A stretch of DNA of 64,000 nucleotides from Actinomycetota bacterium (GTDB lineage: Bacteria; Actinomycetota; Thermoleophilia; Solirubrobacterales; 70-9), in the NCBI GenBank assembly GCA_005885405.1, contig VAYN01000012.1:138553-202552 (forward strand), in the 5' to 3' direction. Under the pieces are notes generated by a model, which made no database searches, was not told the origin of the DNA, and saw only the letters and a program-made list of their open reading frames with translations. Of the stretch, positions 37,159 through 49,703 are shown piece by piece; position 1 is the stretch's first letter, and each line of letters begins with the position of its first letter. The position numbers were made by a program, and so were the translations under genes.

Positions 37159-37668
37159 CTATTCCCGCGGCTCGCGGGTCGGCATCTGAATCCGGGCCAT
37201 TGCCTTGACCATGAAGTAGAAGAAGGTCCCGGCGACGGCGAGGAGGGCGAGCGTGCCGAGAATCTGGCCGACGCTGGAGGCGCCGACGACGAGTCCGAAG
37301 AAGGCGCTGAAGAGGATGACGACGAGGATCAGCTGGAAACCGAGGACCGCCCAGTAGCGGGCGTGCCACATCCCCCAGGCCATCATCCCCATGATCACGG
37401 CAGGGGCGACGACCTGCGGCAGCCGCGGCTGTTCGCCGTTGACCTCGACCCCGGCGGCGTAGCCGATGACGATCGAGAGCGAGATCAGCGCCGCGACGAC
37501 GGCGCCGACCGTGACCACGGTCGGGCGCTCGCCCTCCGCCAGTGGCTCGAGCGCTTCCCGCGCTTCCTGGTTTCGCTGCTCGGCCTTGGCGTAGCCGCGG
37601 GTCATCGGGTTCGCCTTGGGCCCGCCGCCGGCACCCCGCTGCTTGCGCTTGAGCTTCTCGTCAGGCAT
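37159..37668 (-). CDS. Membrane protein
   Basis: 169 aa with about four hydrophobic segments. Confidence 0.65.
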   Translation of the reverse strand: MPDEKLKRKQRGAGGGPKANPMTRGYAKAEQRNQEAREALEPLAEGERPTVVTVGAVVAALISLSIVIGYAAGVEVNGEQPRLPQVVAPAVIMGMMAWGMWHARYWAVLGFQLILVVILFSAFFGLVVGASSVGQILGTLALLAVAGTFFYFMVKAMARIQMPTREPRE

Positions 37669-37676
37669 CGCACACC

Positions 37677-38363
37677 TCAGCCACCGGGGGCGACGCCCTT
37701 CTCGGTCTTGGCGAAGGACTGGCGCAGCTCGGTCGCCGCCGCTGCCGGGTCGGCAGCATCGCGGATAGCCCGCACCACGCAGAGGCGCTCGGCGCCGGCC
37801 TTGACGACCTGCTCGGCGTTGCCGGTGTCGATGCCGCCGATCGCGAAGAACGGGTGCGGCGCGTTCGCCGCGGCGTGCTCGATCAGCTCCGTCCCGACCC
37901 CGGGCCGGCCCTCTTTCGTCGGCGTCTCCCAGACCGGCCCGACGCTGACGTAGTCGACGGGGCGGCCGGCGCTGGCGGCGAGCTGCTCGGTGGAGTGGGT
38001 CGAGAGGCCGACGATCGCGTCGGGCCCGAGCAGCTCCCGCGCCTGCTCAGCGCTGACGTCGTCCTGGCCGACGTGGACGCCGTCGGCGTCGCAGATCCGC
38101 GCCAGCTCCGGGTCGTCGTTGAGGATGAAGAGGGCGCTGAAGGTGTCGGCGACGCGGCGGAAGGTGCCCGCGGCGCGTTCAATCTCCGCCCGGCCTGCCT
38201 CCTTCTCGCGCAGCTGGACGATGTCGGCGCCGCCGGTCAGCGCCGCCCGCAGCAGCCCTTCCAGGTCGGTCTGGGGGCGGGCGTCGCAGACGAAGTAGAG
38301 GCGGGCGGTTCGCAGGCGCTCGCGGCGCAGCGGGCCGTCGCCCTCGGGCAGGGACAGGCTCAT
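37677..38363 (-). CDS. thiE: Thiamine-phosphate synthase
   Basis: GADIVQLREKEAGRAEI, FILNDDPELARICDADGVHVGQDD, GLSTHSTEQL, DYVSVGPVWETPTK. Confidence 0.95.
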   Translation of the reverse strand: MSLSLPEGDGPLRRERLRTARLYFVCDARPQTDLEGLLRAALTGGADIVQLREKEAGRAEIERAAGTFRRVADTFSALFILNDDPELARICDADGVHVGQDDVSAEQARELLGPDAIVGLSTHSTEQLAASAGRPVDYVSVGPVWETPTKEGRPGVGTELIEHAAANAPHPFFAIGGIDTGNAEQVVKAGAERLCVVRAIRDAADPAAAATELRQSFAKTEKGVAPGG

Positions 38364-38404
38364 GCCTTGATTATGGAGGGGCGAGCGCGGCGGAGGGGTA
38401 GCAT

Positions 38405-38495
38405 CGGTGGAGTACGGGAGCCCGAGAGGGCTGAGAGGGTGGCACCGAGGTCACCGACCGTTGGACCTGATCCGGGTAATGCCGGCGGAGGCAAG
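38405..38495 (+). promoter_or_regulatory. TPP (THI-box) riboswitch upstream of thiO-thiSG
   Basis: acgggagcccgagagggctgagagggtggcaccgaggtcaccgaccgttggacctgatccgggtaatgccggcg has both THI elements (CTGAGAG and GACCTGATCCGGGTAATGCCGGCG). Confidence 0.93.
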
Positions 38496-38497
38496 GC

Positions 38498-40665
<2,168 letters not shown>

Positions 40666-40691
40666 CCGCTCCCGTCTACCATGGGCACTTC

Positions 40692-40765
40692 GCCCCTGTA
40701 GCTCAGCTGGTTAGAGCGGCGGCCTTTTAAGCCGCGCGGCGCGGGTTCGAGTCCCGCCGGGGGCA
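40692..40765 (+). tRNA. tRNA-Lys(TTT)
   Basis: gcccctgtagctcagctggttagagcggcggccttttaagccgcgcggcgcgggttcgagtcccgccgggggca; anticodon loop cttttaa. Confidence 0.96.
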
Positions 40766-40934
40766 TTGTGAGGAGATCGATTCAGGTCTTGAGCTCGTAG
40801 ATAAAGTGGCGGCTCCTAGCCGCCTCGGACCTCCTACATGCAACAGCGCCGGGGTGGGGCATTCGGGGCTGGTAGCGGCCACTGGCTGCGATCGGCTTCC
40901 ATTTGCTTAGGAAAAATCTACTAGTCTCGACAGA

Positions 40935-41573
40935 ATGGTGCTCGGGACTCTCGAGACGGTCAAGACCTTTAGCGATATCGCCTCGAATGTCGCCACGATC
41001 ACGGCGATCGTGATAGGCGGGATCTGGAGTTACCGGAGCTTCTTCAGAGAACGGGTCCACTGGCCGAAGGCAACCGTCGAGCTGGTGATGTCACATCGCG
41101 AGTTGACGTCGGAGTGGTCGCTGTTGAACGTCAAGGTCAAGGTCCACAACACCGGCAAAGGACTGATGAAGTTGACCTCCTTGCGAGTCGACGTTTACCA
41201 AGTTCTGCCGCTGACGGAGGAGAAACACAAGGAACTCGTGGATCAGACCCTCAAACCGAAGGATGGTGTGGGGGCCAAGTGGCAGCCGCTCCAGCAGGCG
41301 ATGGCACGATGGGGTCAGAACAGCCAAAAGTGCGAGCCCGAGCTCGAGCCCGATGAGAACGAAGAGTTCGGTAACGACTTCATCGTCCCTGCCGTCTTAG
41401 AGACGGTATACGTCTACGTCTACATCGCCAACGAGGCAAAGCGGAGCCGTAGAAACCTAGGCTGGACGGTCACCAGCTATTACGACCTCAAAGGTAAGGC
41501 CGGGGGCGAGTCGGCAGTCAACGTAATTGCCGGCGAGCCAGCGGTTAACGTGGTTGCAAAGGAGGCGGCATGA
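40935..41573 (+). CDS. Hypothetical protein with N-terminal membrane segment
   Basis: 212 aa; ASNVATITAIVIGGIWSYRSFFRERVHW; immediately after tRNA-Lys. Confidence 0.6.
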   Translation: MVLGTLETVKTFSDIASNVATITAIVIGGIWSYRSFFRERVHWPKATVELVMSHRELTSEWSLLNVKVKVHNTGKGLMKLTSLRVDVYQVLPLTEEKHKELVDQTLKPKDGVGAKWQPLQQAMARWGQNSQKCEPELEPDENEEFGNDFIVPAVLETVYVYVYIANEAKRSRRNLGWTVTSYYDLKGKAGGESAVNVIAGEPAVNVVAKEAA

Positions 41574-41770
41574 GCGAGAACCAGCGCGAGGAGCCGGACG
41601 ACCAGCGGCGCCGCAAGAAGATCCAGCGCCGATTGAAGAGAAGCTTCCTGCGGCGGAAGAGGATGCAGCAACCCCAGGAGCCGGACCCGTTTGGAGAGGA
41701 AGCAGCGGCGGAGGCTGCGGCTGAGTACCAGCGGGAGCCGGAGGACGATCCGTTCAAGCAGGGCGCTTAA
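41570..41770 (+). CDS. Small charged protein (66 aa)
   Basis: ATGA overlap with 40935..41573; MSENQREEPDDQRRRKKIQRRLKRSFLRRKRMQQ.... Confidence 0.5.
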   Translation: MSENQREEPDDQRRRKKIQRRLKRSFLRRKRMQQPQEPDPFGEEAAAEAAAEYQREPEDDPFKQGA

Positions 41771-41866
41771 CCGGCGCCACGATCATCTTCGGCCGGCCGG
41801 GAAGTTGGTCACGCCGATAGTTCCTCGAGCTCTGGTCTCGCGCCCGGTCTGTTCTACTTTTGAGCG

Positions 41867-42595
41867 ATGGCAGGCGGGGACGGAGCAAACGGCAATGGGG
41901 GTCGCCACGACCGGCACCTGCTGCGTGTCCCGGCTGACAAGGAGAGTGACGACGAGCGCCGCCTCGACCGCATCCACAAAGAGGTCGAAGGCGCCTTCCG
42001 GGCGTTGCGGGACATCGACGAAGGGGTCTCCATCTTCGGCTCGGCCCGGGTCGAGGAGGGCCACCGCTGGTACGAGCTCGCCCGCGAGACCGCGGCCTGC
42101 CTCACCCATCACGGCTACACCGTCATCACCGGCGGCGGCCCGGGGTTGATGGAGGCGGCCAACCGCGGTGCTTCAGAGGCCGGCGGCCTCTCGGTCGGGC
42201 TCAACATCGAACTCCCGCACGAGCAGGCGATCAACCCCTACGTCAACCGCCAGTACGAATTCCACTACTTCTTCGCCCGCAAGCTGATGTTCGTCCGCTT
42301 CGCCCGCGCCTTCGTGATGATGCCCGGCGGCTTCGGCACCCTCGACGAGATGTTCGAGTCCCTGACCCTGATCCAGACCCACCGCATCCAGGCCTTCCCG
42401 ACGATCCTCGTCGACTCCGAGTTCTGGGACCCGCTGCTGGAGTGGATCGACCGCGGCCTCGAGGACCACGGCCTGATCTCACCGGGGGACAAAGAGCTCT
42501 TGGTCGTCGCCGACGAGCCCGAGCAGGTCTGCAAGCACGTGATGCGCGCGAGCGAAGTGCAGCGCCAGCAGAGCGAACAGGCCGCTCAGGCCTAA
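41867..42595 (+). CDS. LOG-family (TIGR00730) Rossmann-fold protein
   Basis: VSIFGSARVEEGHRWY...VITGGGPGLMEAANRGA...FVMMPGGFGTLDEMFE. Confidence 0.92.
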   Translation: MAGGDGANGNGGRHDRHLLRVPADKESDDERRLDRIHKEVEGAFRALRDIDEGVSIFGSARVEEGHRWYELARETAACLTHHGYTVITGGGPGLMEAANRGASEAGGLSVGLNIELPHEQAINPYVNRQYEFHYFFARKLMFVRFARAFVMMPGGFGTLDEMFESLTLIQTHRIQAFPTILVDSEFWDPLLEWIDRGLEDHGLISPGDKELLVVADEPEQVCKHVMRASEVQRQQSEQAAQA

Positions 42596-43542
42596 CGCAG
42601 CGGTTGCCATGCGGGAAAGATCTCCTCGGTGCCGGGACGGTGGGCCGGAGCGCCACCGGTGGGCGCGCCGCCCGCGGTCAGCATCGCCAGCTTGAAGTGC
42701 AGCTGGCCTGGCTTGGACGTCTTCTGCGTGAAGACGATCATCCGCCCGTCCGGTGACCACGCGGGCGAGATGAACTCCTGACTGCAGCTGCGGCGGAGAA
42801 AGCGAGGGCGTCCGTCGTTGAGCCCGACCGAGAGGAGCGCGAACCGCAGATGGCGGTCACCCCCACCGCAGCGGCGCTGGCCGGTGAAGACGAGGCGGCG
42901 GCCGTCAGGAGAGAAGTCGAGTTCCTGAGCGCTGCCCTTGGTCAGCCGGCGGATCTCGCGGGTGCGGAGATTCCGCAGGCCGATGCCGCCACCGTCGCCC
43001 TCACGCGAGTAGGCGAGCCAGCGCCCGTTCGGCGAGATCACGGGGGAGCTGCCGTCAAAGACCTGGGGACGCAAGCCGCTGCCGTCGATGCGGACAGAAT
43101 CCACGGTCCAGCTCCCTTCGTCGTAGATGGTGAAGACGAGGCTCTGCCCGCCGGGGAAGAACGAAGGCTGCAGGTCGTCCTCCGCGGTATCGACGACGAC
43201 CCGCTTTTCCGTGCCGTCGCTTCTCATCAGCCAGATGTCCGCGTCTTCGCCCTCCCGCCGGACGTAGGCGATCAGGCGTCCGTCAGGCGAGAAGGCCGGC
43301 GAGGTCTCTTCCACCCCGGGGCTGGTGGTCAGCCGCCGCTGCTTCCCGGAGCGGCTCTGGATCCAGATGTCAGACGGGCTCCGCGCGGAGCTCGACCGCG
43401 CGAAGGCGATCGCGCCGTTTCGTCCGGGGAGAGAGGCCTGGGCTGCAGCGGCCAGCAGGAGGAGCGCGAGAAGGGAGGAGAGGATCAGGATGAAGGCGGT
43501 TGCAGCGGGCAGCCGCCGATCTGAATTTCGAAGTGAGTTCAT
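42592..43542 (-). CDS. TolB-like WD40/PD40 beta-propeller protein
   Basis: Signal peptide and repeats such as SPAFSPDGRLIAYVRREG, PVISPNGRWLAYSREG, ELDFSPDGRRLVFTGQ. Confidence 0.85.
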   Translation of the reverse strand: MNSLRNSDRRLPAATAFILILSSLLALLLLAAAAQASLPGRNGAIAFARSSSARSPSDIWIQSRSGKQRRLTTSPGVEETSPAFSPDGRLIAYVRREGEDADIWLMRSDGTEKRVVVDTAEDDLQPSFFPGGQSLVFTIYDEGSWTVDSVRIDGSGLRPQVFDGSSPVISPNGRWLAYSREGDGGGIGLRNLRTREIRRLTKGSAQELDFSPDGRRLVFTGQRRCGGGDRHLRFALLSVGLNDGRPRFLRRSCSQEFISPAWSPDGRMIVFTQKTSKPGQLHFKLAMLTAGGAPTGGAPAHRPGTEEIFPAWQPLR

Positions 43543-43615
43543 GCCTCGAGCGTGCCTGTTCGGGGTCGCCGGTCAAAGGCCACCTCTGGCGAGAACCGAG
43601 CCGCAGATGGCCCGG

Positions 43616-45232
43616 TTAGTGCCGGAAGTGCCGGTGCTTCGTGAACACCATCGCGACGCCGGCCTGCTCGCAGGCCTCGATCACCTCGGCGTCGCGTTTG
43701 CTGCCGCCGGGCTGGATGACTGCCGTGGTGCCGGCTTGGATCGCCAGCTCGGGTCCGTCGGCGAAGGGGAAGAAGGCGTCGGAGGCTAGGGCGGAGCCTT
43801 TGAGGAGGGCGTCGGCCTCGGCGCCGCGCGCCTCGCGGCACTTCTCCACCGCGAGGCGGACGGAGTCGACGCGGCTCATCTGGCCGGCGCCGATGCCGAG
43901 GGTGGCGCCGCCCTTGGCGATGACGATCGCGTTGGAGCGGACGCGGCGGCTGACGGTCCAGGCGAAAAGCATGTCCTGCCACTGCTCGTCGCTGGGCTCG
44001 TTGCCGGTGACCGCCTCCATGATCTCCCTGGGCTCCGGGTCGCCGTCGCGGTCCTGGATCAGCAGCCCGCCCTGGACCCGCTTGACGTCGCGTTCGCTGG
44101 GGTCGGGCTGGCGGCGCTCCTCCTCGCAGAGGATCCGGATCGCCTCCTTCTGCGTCAGCACGTCGAGGGCGCCCTCCTCGTAGCCGGGTGCGCTCAGCAC
44201 CTCGACGAAGTTCTTGTGCAGCTCCTCGGCGAGCTGGCGGCCGATCGGTCGGTTCAGCGCGATGACACCGCCGTAGGCGGAGACCGGGTCGCAGGCCAGG
44301 GCCTCCAGGTAGGCGTCGAGCGCGTCGGTTCCGACCGCCACCCCGCAGGGGTTGTTGTGCTTGACGATCACGCAAGCCGGCTCCTCGAAGTCACTCGCCA
44401 GGCTGCGGGCCGAGTCGAGGTCGAGGACGTTGTTGAAGGAGAGCGCCCGCCCGTGCAGCTTCGAGGTCCGCGAGAGGATGTGGCTGCGCAGCCCCGACTC
44501 GGCGTAGAGCGCGGCCCGCTGGTGGGGGTTCTCGCCGTAGGAGAGGTCGAGCACCTTCTCGTAAGCGACCGCCAGGTGTTCGGGGAAGTCCTCGTACTCC
44601 ATCGAGAACCAGCGGCTGATCGCGGCGTCGTAGCGCGCGGTCTGGGCGAAGGCCTCGTTGGCAAGCCAGTGGCGGGTCGCAGCGGAGATCTCGCCGCCGC
44701 TCTCTTCGAGCTCGGCGCAGACCGCGTCGTAGGACTCGGGCTTGACGATCACCGCCACGCTCTCGTGGTTCTTCGCCGCGGCCCTGATCATCGTCGGCCC
44801 GCCGATGTCGATGTTCTCGATCGCGACGTCGTGCTCGACGTCGGCAGCGGCGACGGTCTGCTCAAAGGGGTAGAGGTTGACGCAGACGACGTCGATCGGC
44901 TCGATCCCCTCGCGCTCCAGCGTCGCCATGTGCTCCGGGTCGCCGCGCCGCGCCAGCAGCGCTGCGTGCAGCCGCGGGTGCAGCGTCTTCACCCGGCCGC
45001 CGAGGATCTCTTCCTGGCCGGTGAACTCGGAGACGTCGGTGACCTCGAGCCCCGCATCGCGCAGCGCCGTCGCGGTGCCGCCGGTGGAGAGGATCTCGAC
45101 CCCGAGCGCCGCCAGCCCTTTGGCGAAGTCGGCGACCCCGGTCTTGTCGGAGACCGAGATCAGGGCGCGGCGCACTCGCACCTGACCGTCGCTGAGGCTG
45201 TCGGTCTGGGTGTCGGTGGCGGGGTCAGTCAT
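43616..45232 (-). CDS. purH: AICAR formyltransferase/IMP cyclohydrolase
   Basis: RRALISVSDKTGVADFAKGLAALGVEILSTGGTATALRDAG...GGRVKTLHPRLHAALL...C-term VVFTKHRHFRH. Confidence 0.97.
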   Translation of the reverse strand: MTDPATDTQTDSLSDGQVRVRRALISVSDKTGVADFAKGLAALGVEILSTGGTATALRDAGLEVTDVSEFTGQEEILGGRVKTLHPRLHAALLARRGDPEHMATLEREGIEPIDVVCVNLYPFEQTVAAADVEHDVAIENIDIGGPTMIRAAAKNHESVAVIVKPESYDAVCAELEESGGEISAATRHWLANEAFAQTARYDAAISRWFSMEYEDFPEHLAVAYEKVLDLSYGENPHQRAALYAESGLRSHILSRTSKLHGRALSFNNVLDLDSARSLASDFEEPACVIVKHNNPCGVAVGTDALDAYLEALACDPVSAYGGVIALNRPIGRQLAEELHKNFVEVLSAPGYEEGALDVLTQKEAIRILCEEERRQPDPSERDVKRVQGGLLIQDRDGDPEPREIMEAVTGNEPSDEQWQDMLFAWTVSRRVRSNAIVIAKGGATLGIGAGQMSRVDSVRLAVEKCREARGAEADALLKGSALASDAFFPFADGPELAIQAGTTAVIQPGGSKRDAEVIEACEQAGVAMVFTKHRHFRH

Positions 45233-45842
45233 CGATCGCAACCTTTCGCGGGTCGCTGGGGTCGATCCTAACCCTGCCCTCCGCGATCATGCGGATCGCC
45301 TCCGGGTAGAGCTCGTGCTCGACGTTGTGGACGGCGGCCTCGAGCACCCCGCGTTCGCGGCCGACCGGCACCGGCACGCGCCGCTGCAGGATCACCGGGC
45401 CGGTGTCGATCCCCTCGTCGACGAAATGGACGGTGACGCCGGTCTCCTCCGCGCCCGCCTCCAGGGCCTGGCCGATCGCATCTAGGCCCGGGAAACTCGG
45501 CAGCAGGGCGGGGTGGATGTTGACGATCCGCCCCGCGAAGCGGGCGACGAACGGTTCGGTCAGCAGCTGCATGTAGCCGGCGAGGACGACGAGGCCGGGA
45601 TGGTGGGATTCGACCCAGTCGCCCATCGCCGCATCGCGGCCCATCCGGTCCGGGTAGGCGTCGGCGGGAAAGACGGCCGTGTCGACGCCGGCCCGCGCAG
45701 CCCGCTCCAGCGCGCCGGCGCCCGGCTTGTCCGAGCCGACCCCGACCACCTCCACCAGTCCCTGCCCGTGCAGCCTGTCGAGAATCGCCTGCAGGTTGGT
45801 GCCGCTGCCCGAGGCGAGAACGACGATCCGGAAGGCGCTCAC
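45225..45842 (-). CDS. purN: Phosphoribosylglycinamide formyltransferase
   Basis: FRIVVLASGSGTNLQAILD...VVLAGYMQLL...NIHPALLPSFPGLDA...VHFVDEGIDTGPVILQ; GTG start at 45842. Confidence 0.95.
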   Translation of the reverse strand: MSAFRIVVLASGSGTNLQAILDRLHGQGLVEVVGVGSDKPGAGALERAARAGVDTAVFPADAYPDRMGRDAAMGDWVESHHPGLVVLAGYMQLLTEPFVARFAGRIVNIHPALLPSFPGLDAIGQALEAGAEETGVTVHFVDEGIDTGPVILQRRVPVPVGRERGVLEAAVHNVEHELYPEAIRMIAEGRVRIDPSDPRKVAIDD

Positions 45843-45955
45843 GCGGGCATCTTCGCAGGGGCGTTTTGCGAAAGAAATATTCGGCGGTGGCGGCGCCATT
45901 TCCCTCTAGAGTTCTGGTGCGGGGCGGGCAAGCACTTCAAACGCCAGGGGGAGAA

Positions 45956-48900
45956 TTGAGTACTGCAGGCAGATCGATTTCGAGTCGCTGGCTTTTTGCC
46001 TCTCTCCTCCTGAGCCTGGCGCTCCTCTTCCCAGGAGTAGAGGCGCATGCGGCTTCCCCCGCCAACGACACCTTCGCCGCCGCGACCGGCCTCGCCGGCA
46101 CCTTCCACGACGCCAGCCCCGGTAGCACCGTCGAAGCGACCAAAGAGGAAGGCGAGCCCGATCACGCCGAAAGCCTGGCCACGCACACCGTCTGGTACTC
46201 GTGGACGCCGACCGAAAGCGGACCCGTCGGAGTAAAGGTCCGCTCCTGCCTGGGCCAAACGTTCGAACCGGTCATCGCCGTCTACACCGGCGCCGCGGTC
46301 AACGCACTCACCCCCGTCGCCGACAACGCCCCGTGGTTCAGCAGCGGCTGCATCTTCTCCGAGCCGGGGCTGGCCGAATTCGAAGCGATGGCCGGGATCA
46401 CCTACCGGATCGCGGTCGCCGGCGCCGACGAAACCTCGGGTACGTTCGAACTCGAATTCGAAGCGGCCCCCGCCAATGACGACTTTGCGAACGCCAAGAT
46501 CGTAGAAGCGCAGCTGCCGCAGACCCTCACGTCGACGAACGTAGTCTCGACGAAGGAGCCGGAAGAGCCCGATCACGCCGGCGACCCCGGCGGCCACTCG
46601 GTCTGGTTCGAATGGACGCCGACGGTGAGCGAACCGGTCGACGTCTCGACTTGCGCCCAGTTCGGCCGGATCGACGCTGTCCTTGCCGTCTACACCGGCT
46701 CTTCGCTCGGCAGCCTGACCGAGATCGCGAGCAACGACGACGGCCCGGAAGCCGTGTCGAACTTCGAATGCCTGGGCAATGACAGCGGCGTCTCCTTCGA
46801 AGCAGAAACCGGCACGACCTACCGAATCGCCGTTGACGGCGCCGGGGGGACCGTGGGCAGGTTCAACCTGCGGATCCGCGGGCGGCCCGAGAACGACGAC
46901 TTCGCGAGCCCGCAGGTCCTGCCGCCGAATGTCCAGGTCTTCACCAACAAGCTGACCAACAAAGGGGCGACGAAGGAGCCGGAAGAGCCCGATCACGCCG
47001 GCGACCCCGGCGGCCACTCGGTCTGGTTCGAATGGACTCCTCCGGCCAGCGGGCGGTACGGGATCTCGACCGAGTGCGGCGACGGCAACCTCGATTCGCT
47101 CCTCGCCGTCTACACCGGCTCGGCGGTCGGCGGCCTGACCGAAATCGCCGGCAACGACGACTCGCCCTCGGCCTGCAAGAACACCGCTAGTCAACTCGAA
47201 TTCGAAGCCACCGCCAGCACCTCTTACCGGATTGCGGTCGACGGCAAGGCGGGCAGCACCGGCAGCTTCGCGGTGAAAATCGACCCCGCCCCGGAGAACG
47301 ACGCCTTCGCCGCCGCCGATGATCTCAGTCCCGAACTCCCTACTGACAACCTGAACTGGACGAGGGGCGCCTCAAAGGAAGTAGGCGAGCCTGAACATGC
47401 CGGCGAGCCGGGCGGTCATTCGGTCTGGTACTCGTGGACCCCGCGGGCCCGACACCCTCCTCGCCGTCTACACCGGCTCCTCTCTCGGCGGGCTGACCGA
47501 AGTCGCGAGCAACGACGACTCGCCGCGCTCCTGCCGTTATTTCGGCAGCGAGGTCGCGATCGAAGCCAAAGCCGGCACCACCTACCGGATCGCCGTCGAC
47601 TCCAAGGAAGGGGCAAGGCAGGGCCACTTCATGCTCGAACTATCGGGGCCGCCCGCCAACGACGACTTCGCCGCGGCGCAGGATCTCGGGGCCTCGGTCC
47701 CCTTTGGCACGACCGCGTTCGCAACCAGCGAGCCGGAAGAGCCCGAACACGCTGGTCGGCCGGCCGACCATTCGGTTTGGTTCGAATGGACCGCCCAGAC
47801 GAGTCGGACCGTGATCGCCAAGGCATGCGGTGTTGGGGTTGAAGTCGACACCCTCCTCGCCGTCTACACCGGCGCCTCGCTCGGCTCGCTGACTCCGGTC
47901 GGCTCCGCCGATGACACCGGCACCACCGCCCCCGGCGAAAAGTGTGGCCTGCCCAGCGACAGCCAGGTCGAATTCGAAGCCGAAGCCGGCACCACCTACC
48001 GGATTGCCGTCGACAGCAAGGAAGGCGAAGGCCAGTTCTACCTCGCCGTCGAAGGGGCGCGCTCGAACGACGACTTCGCCAGCCGGGAACGCCTTACCGG
48101 GCCGTTCCCGCTTTTCGCCGCTCCTCCCCTCGAGCTGACGACCAGTGAGCCGGAAGAGCCCGAACACGCGGGTCAGCCGGCCGCCCATTCGCTCTGGTAC
48201 TGGTGGAAGGCGCCGAAGAACGAGTCGGTCGCCTTCTACACCTGCACCCGCTCCGGCGACGTCGATTCGCTGCTGGCGGTCTACACGGGCTCCTCGCTCG
48301 GCGGCCTCTCCGAAGTCGCGAGCAACGACGACACGCCCACCGTCGTCAGCCACTGCCGCTCGACGGACAGCATGGTGGAGTTCAGCGCCGTCGCCGGCAC
48401 CGCCTACCAGATCGTGGTCGACAGCAAGGGAGGGAGCGACGGCCAACTGCAGATGATCGGCCAGACCGTCGCGGCCAACGACGACTTCGGCAAGGCCCAG
48501 CCGCTCGGCGGCGGATCCTCCGCCCAGGGGTTCGGCTCCAGCGGCTTTGCGACGCGGCAGGCCGAAGAGCCCGAACACGCCGGCGACCCCGGCGGCCACT
48601 CGCTCTGGTTCAAGTGGACGGCTCCGCGCAGCGGCGAATTCAGCCTCGACACCTGCGACAGCGGCTTCGACACCCTCCTCGCCGTCTACACCGGCTCCTC
48701 CCTCAGCAGCCTGACCGAAGTCGCCAGCAATGACGACGGTGGCGGCGCCTGTTCGCCCCAGAGCCGGCTCACCTTCGAAGCTGTTGCCAACACCGTGTAC
48801 CGGATTGCCGTCGACGGGGGAGGCGGCGCCCAAGGGCCGCTCTGGCTGCACCTCGACAGCCCGCCTGCGAACGACGCATTCGAAGCGGCCGAAACGATTC

Positions 48901-49697
48901 CCGGATCGACCGGATGGTGGCTGCCGGGCTCGACCCAGCTGGCGACGAAGCAGTCCGGGGAGCCCGAACACGAAGGCGATCCCGGCGGCCACTCCGTCTG
49001 GTACTCCTGGACTCCCGCGAAAGGCGCTGAAGTCGAAATCGACGTCTGCAGCGGCGGCTTCGATTCCCTCGTCGGCGTCTACACCGGCTCCGCCGTCGGC
49101 GCCCTCACCCCAGTGGTGACCACCGAAGGCAGCAGCCCCGACTGCGACGAAGGCCACGGCGCGGTCTTCGAAGCCCACTACGGGGTCAACTACCGGATCG
49201 CGATCGACGGCGCCGGCGGCGATGCCGGACATTTCGAAATGCACCTGCGCGGACTGGTTCCGATCCTGCACGAACTGAAGCTGGCGGCGGCGGGTGGGGG
49301 CTCGGGTGCGGTTCTCGCCAACCGGGGAGGCTTCGACTGCGAATCGACCTGCAGCCAGCGGTTCCAGGAGGGCCTGTCGGTGACGCTGGAGGCCGACCCG
49401 GCCCCGGGCTCCACCTTCACCGGCTGGTCGGGTGGGGGCTGCTCGGGCACCGGCAGCTGCCAAGTTGCCCTGACCGACGACCTCGGGGTCACCGCGCAGT
49501 TCGCCTCAACCCCCTCCGGGGGTGGCGTAGAGACCCCATCCACCGCACCCTCCGGGTCGACGATGACGCCGCCGACGACGGCACCCGCGAAAAAGCCCTT
49601 CAAGTGCAAACGCGGCTTCAAAAAGAAGCTCGTCCACGGCAAGCGCCGCTGCGTGAAGCCGAAGCACCGGCAGAGGAAACATCGCGGGCACCGCTGA
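45956..49697 (+). pseudogene. Large secreted tandem-repeat protein with internal frameshift/deletion at ~47441-47452
   Basis: TTG start 45956, signal peptide; about eight ~130-aa repeats (EPEEPDHAGDPGGHSVWFEWT...LLAVYTGSSLGGLTEVASNDD...GTTYRIAVDG). Frame switches between ORFs 45866..47842 and 47397..49697. Confidence 0.75.
46548..47037 (+). repeat. 70-bp exact direct repeat within the tandem-repeat gene
   Basis: cgacgaaggagccggaagagcccgatcacgccggcgaccccggcggccactcggtctggttcgaatggac at 46548-46617 and 46968-47037, spaced 420 bp. Confidence 0.9.
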
Positions 49698-49703
49698 GAG
49701 GGA

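Noticed and set aside
45956-49250. Tandem repeats considered as a CRISPR array
   Set aside because: Units are ~400 bp, diverged, and encode a protein repeat; no short direct repeats with unique spacers, and no cas genes in the window.
47640-49463. 607-aa minus ORF and 45839..47194 minus ORF
   Set aside because: Antisense to the tandem-repeat protein; repeat-driven open frames rather than real genes.
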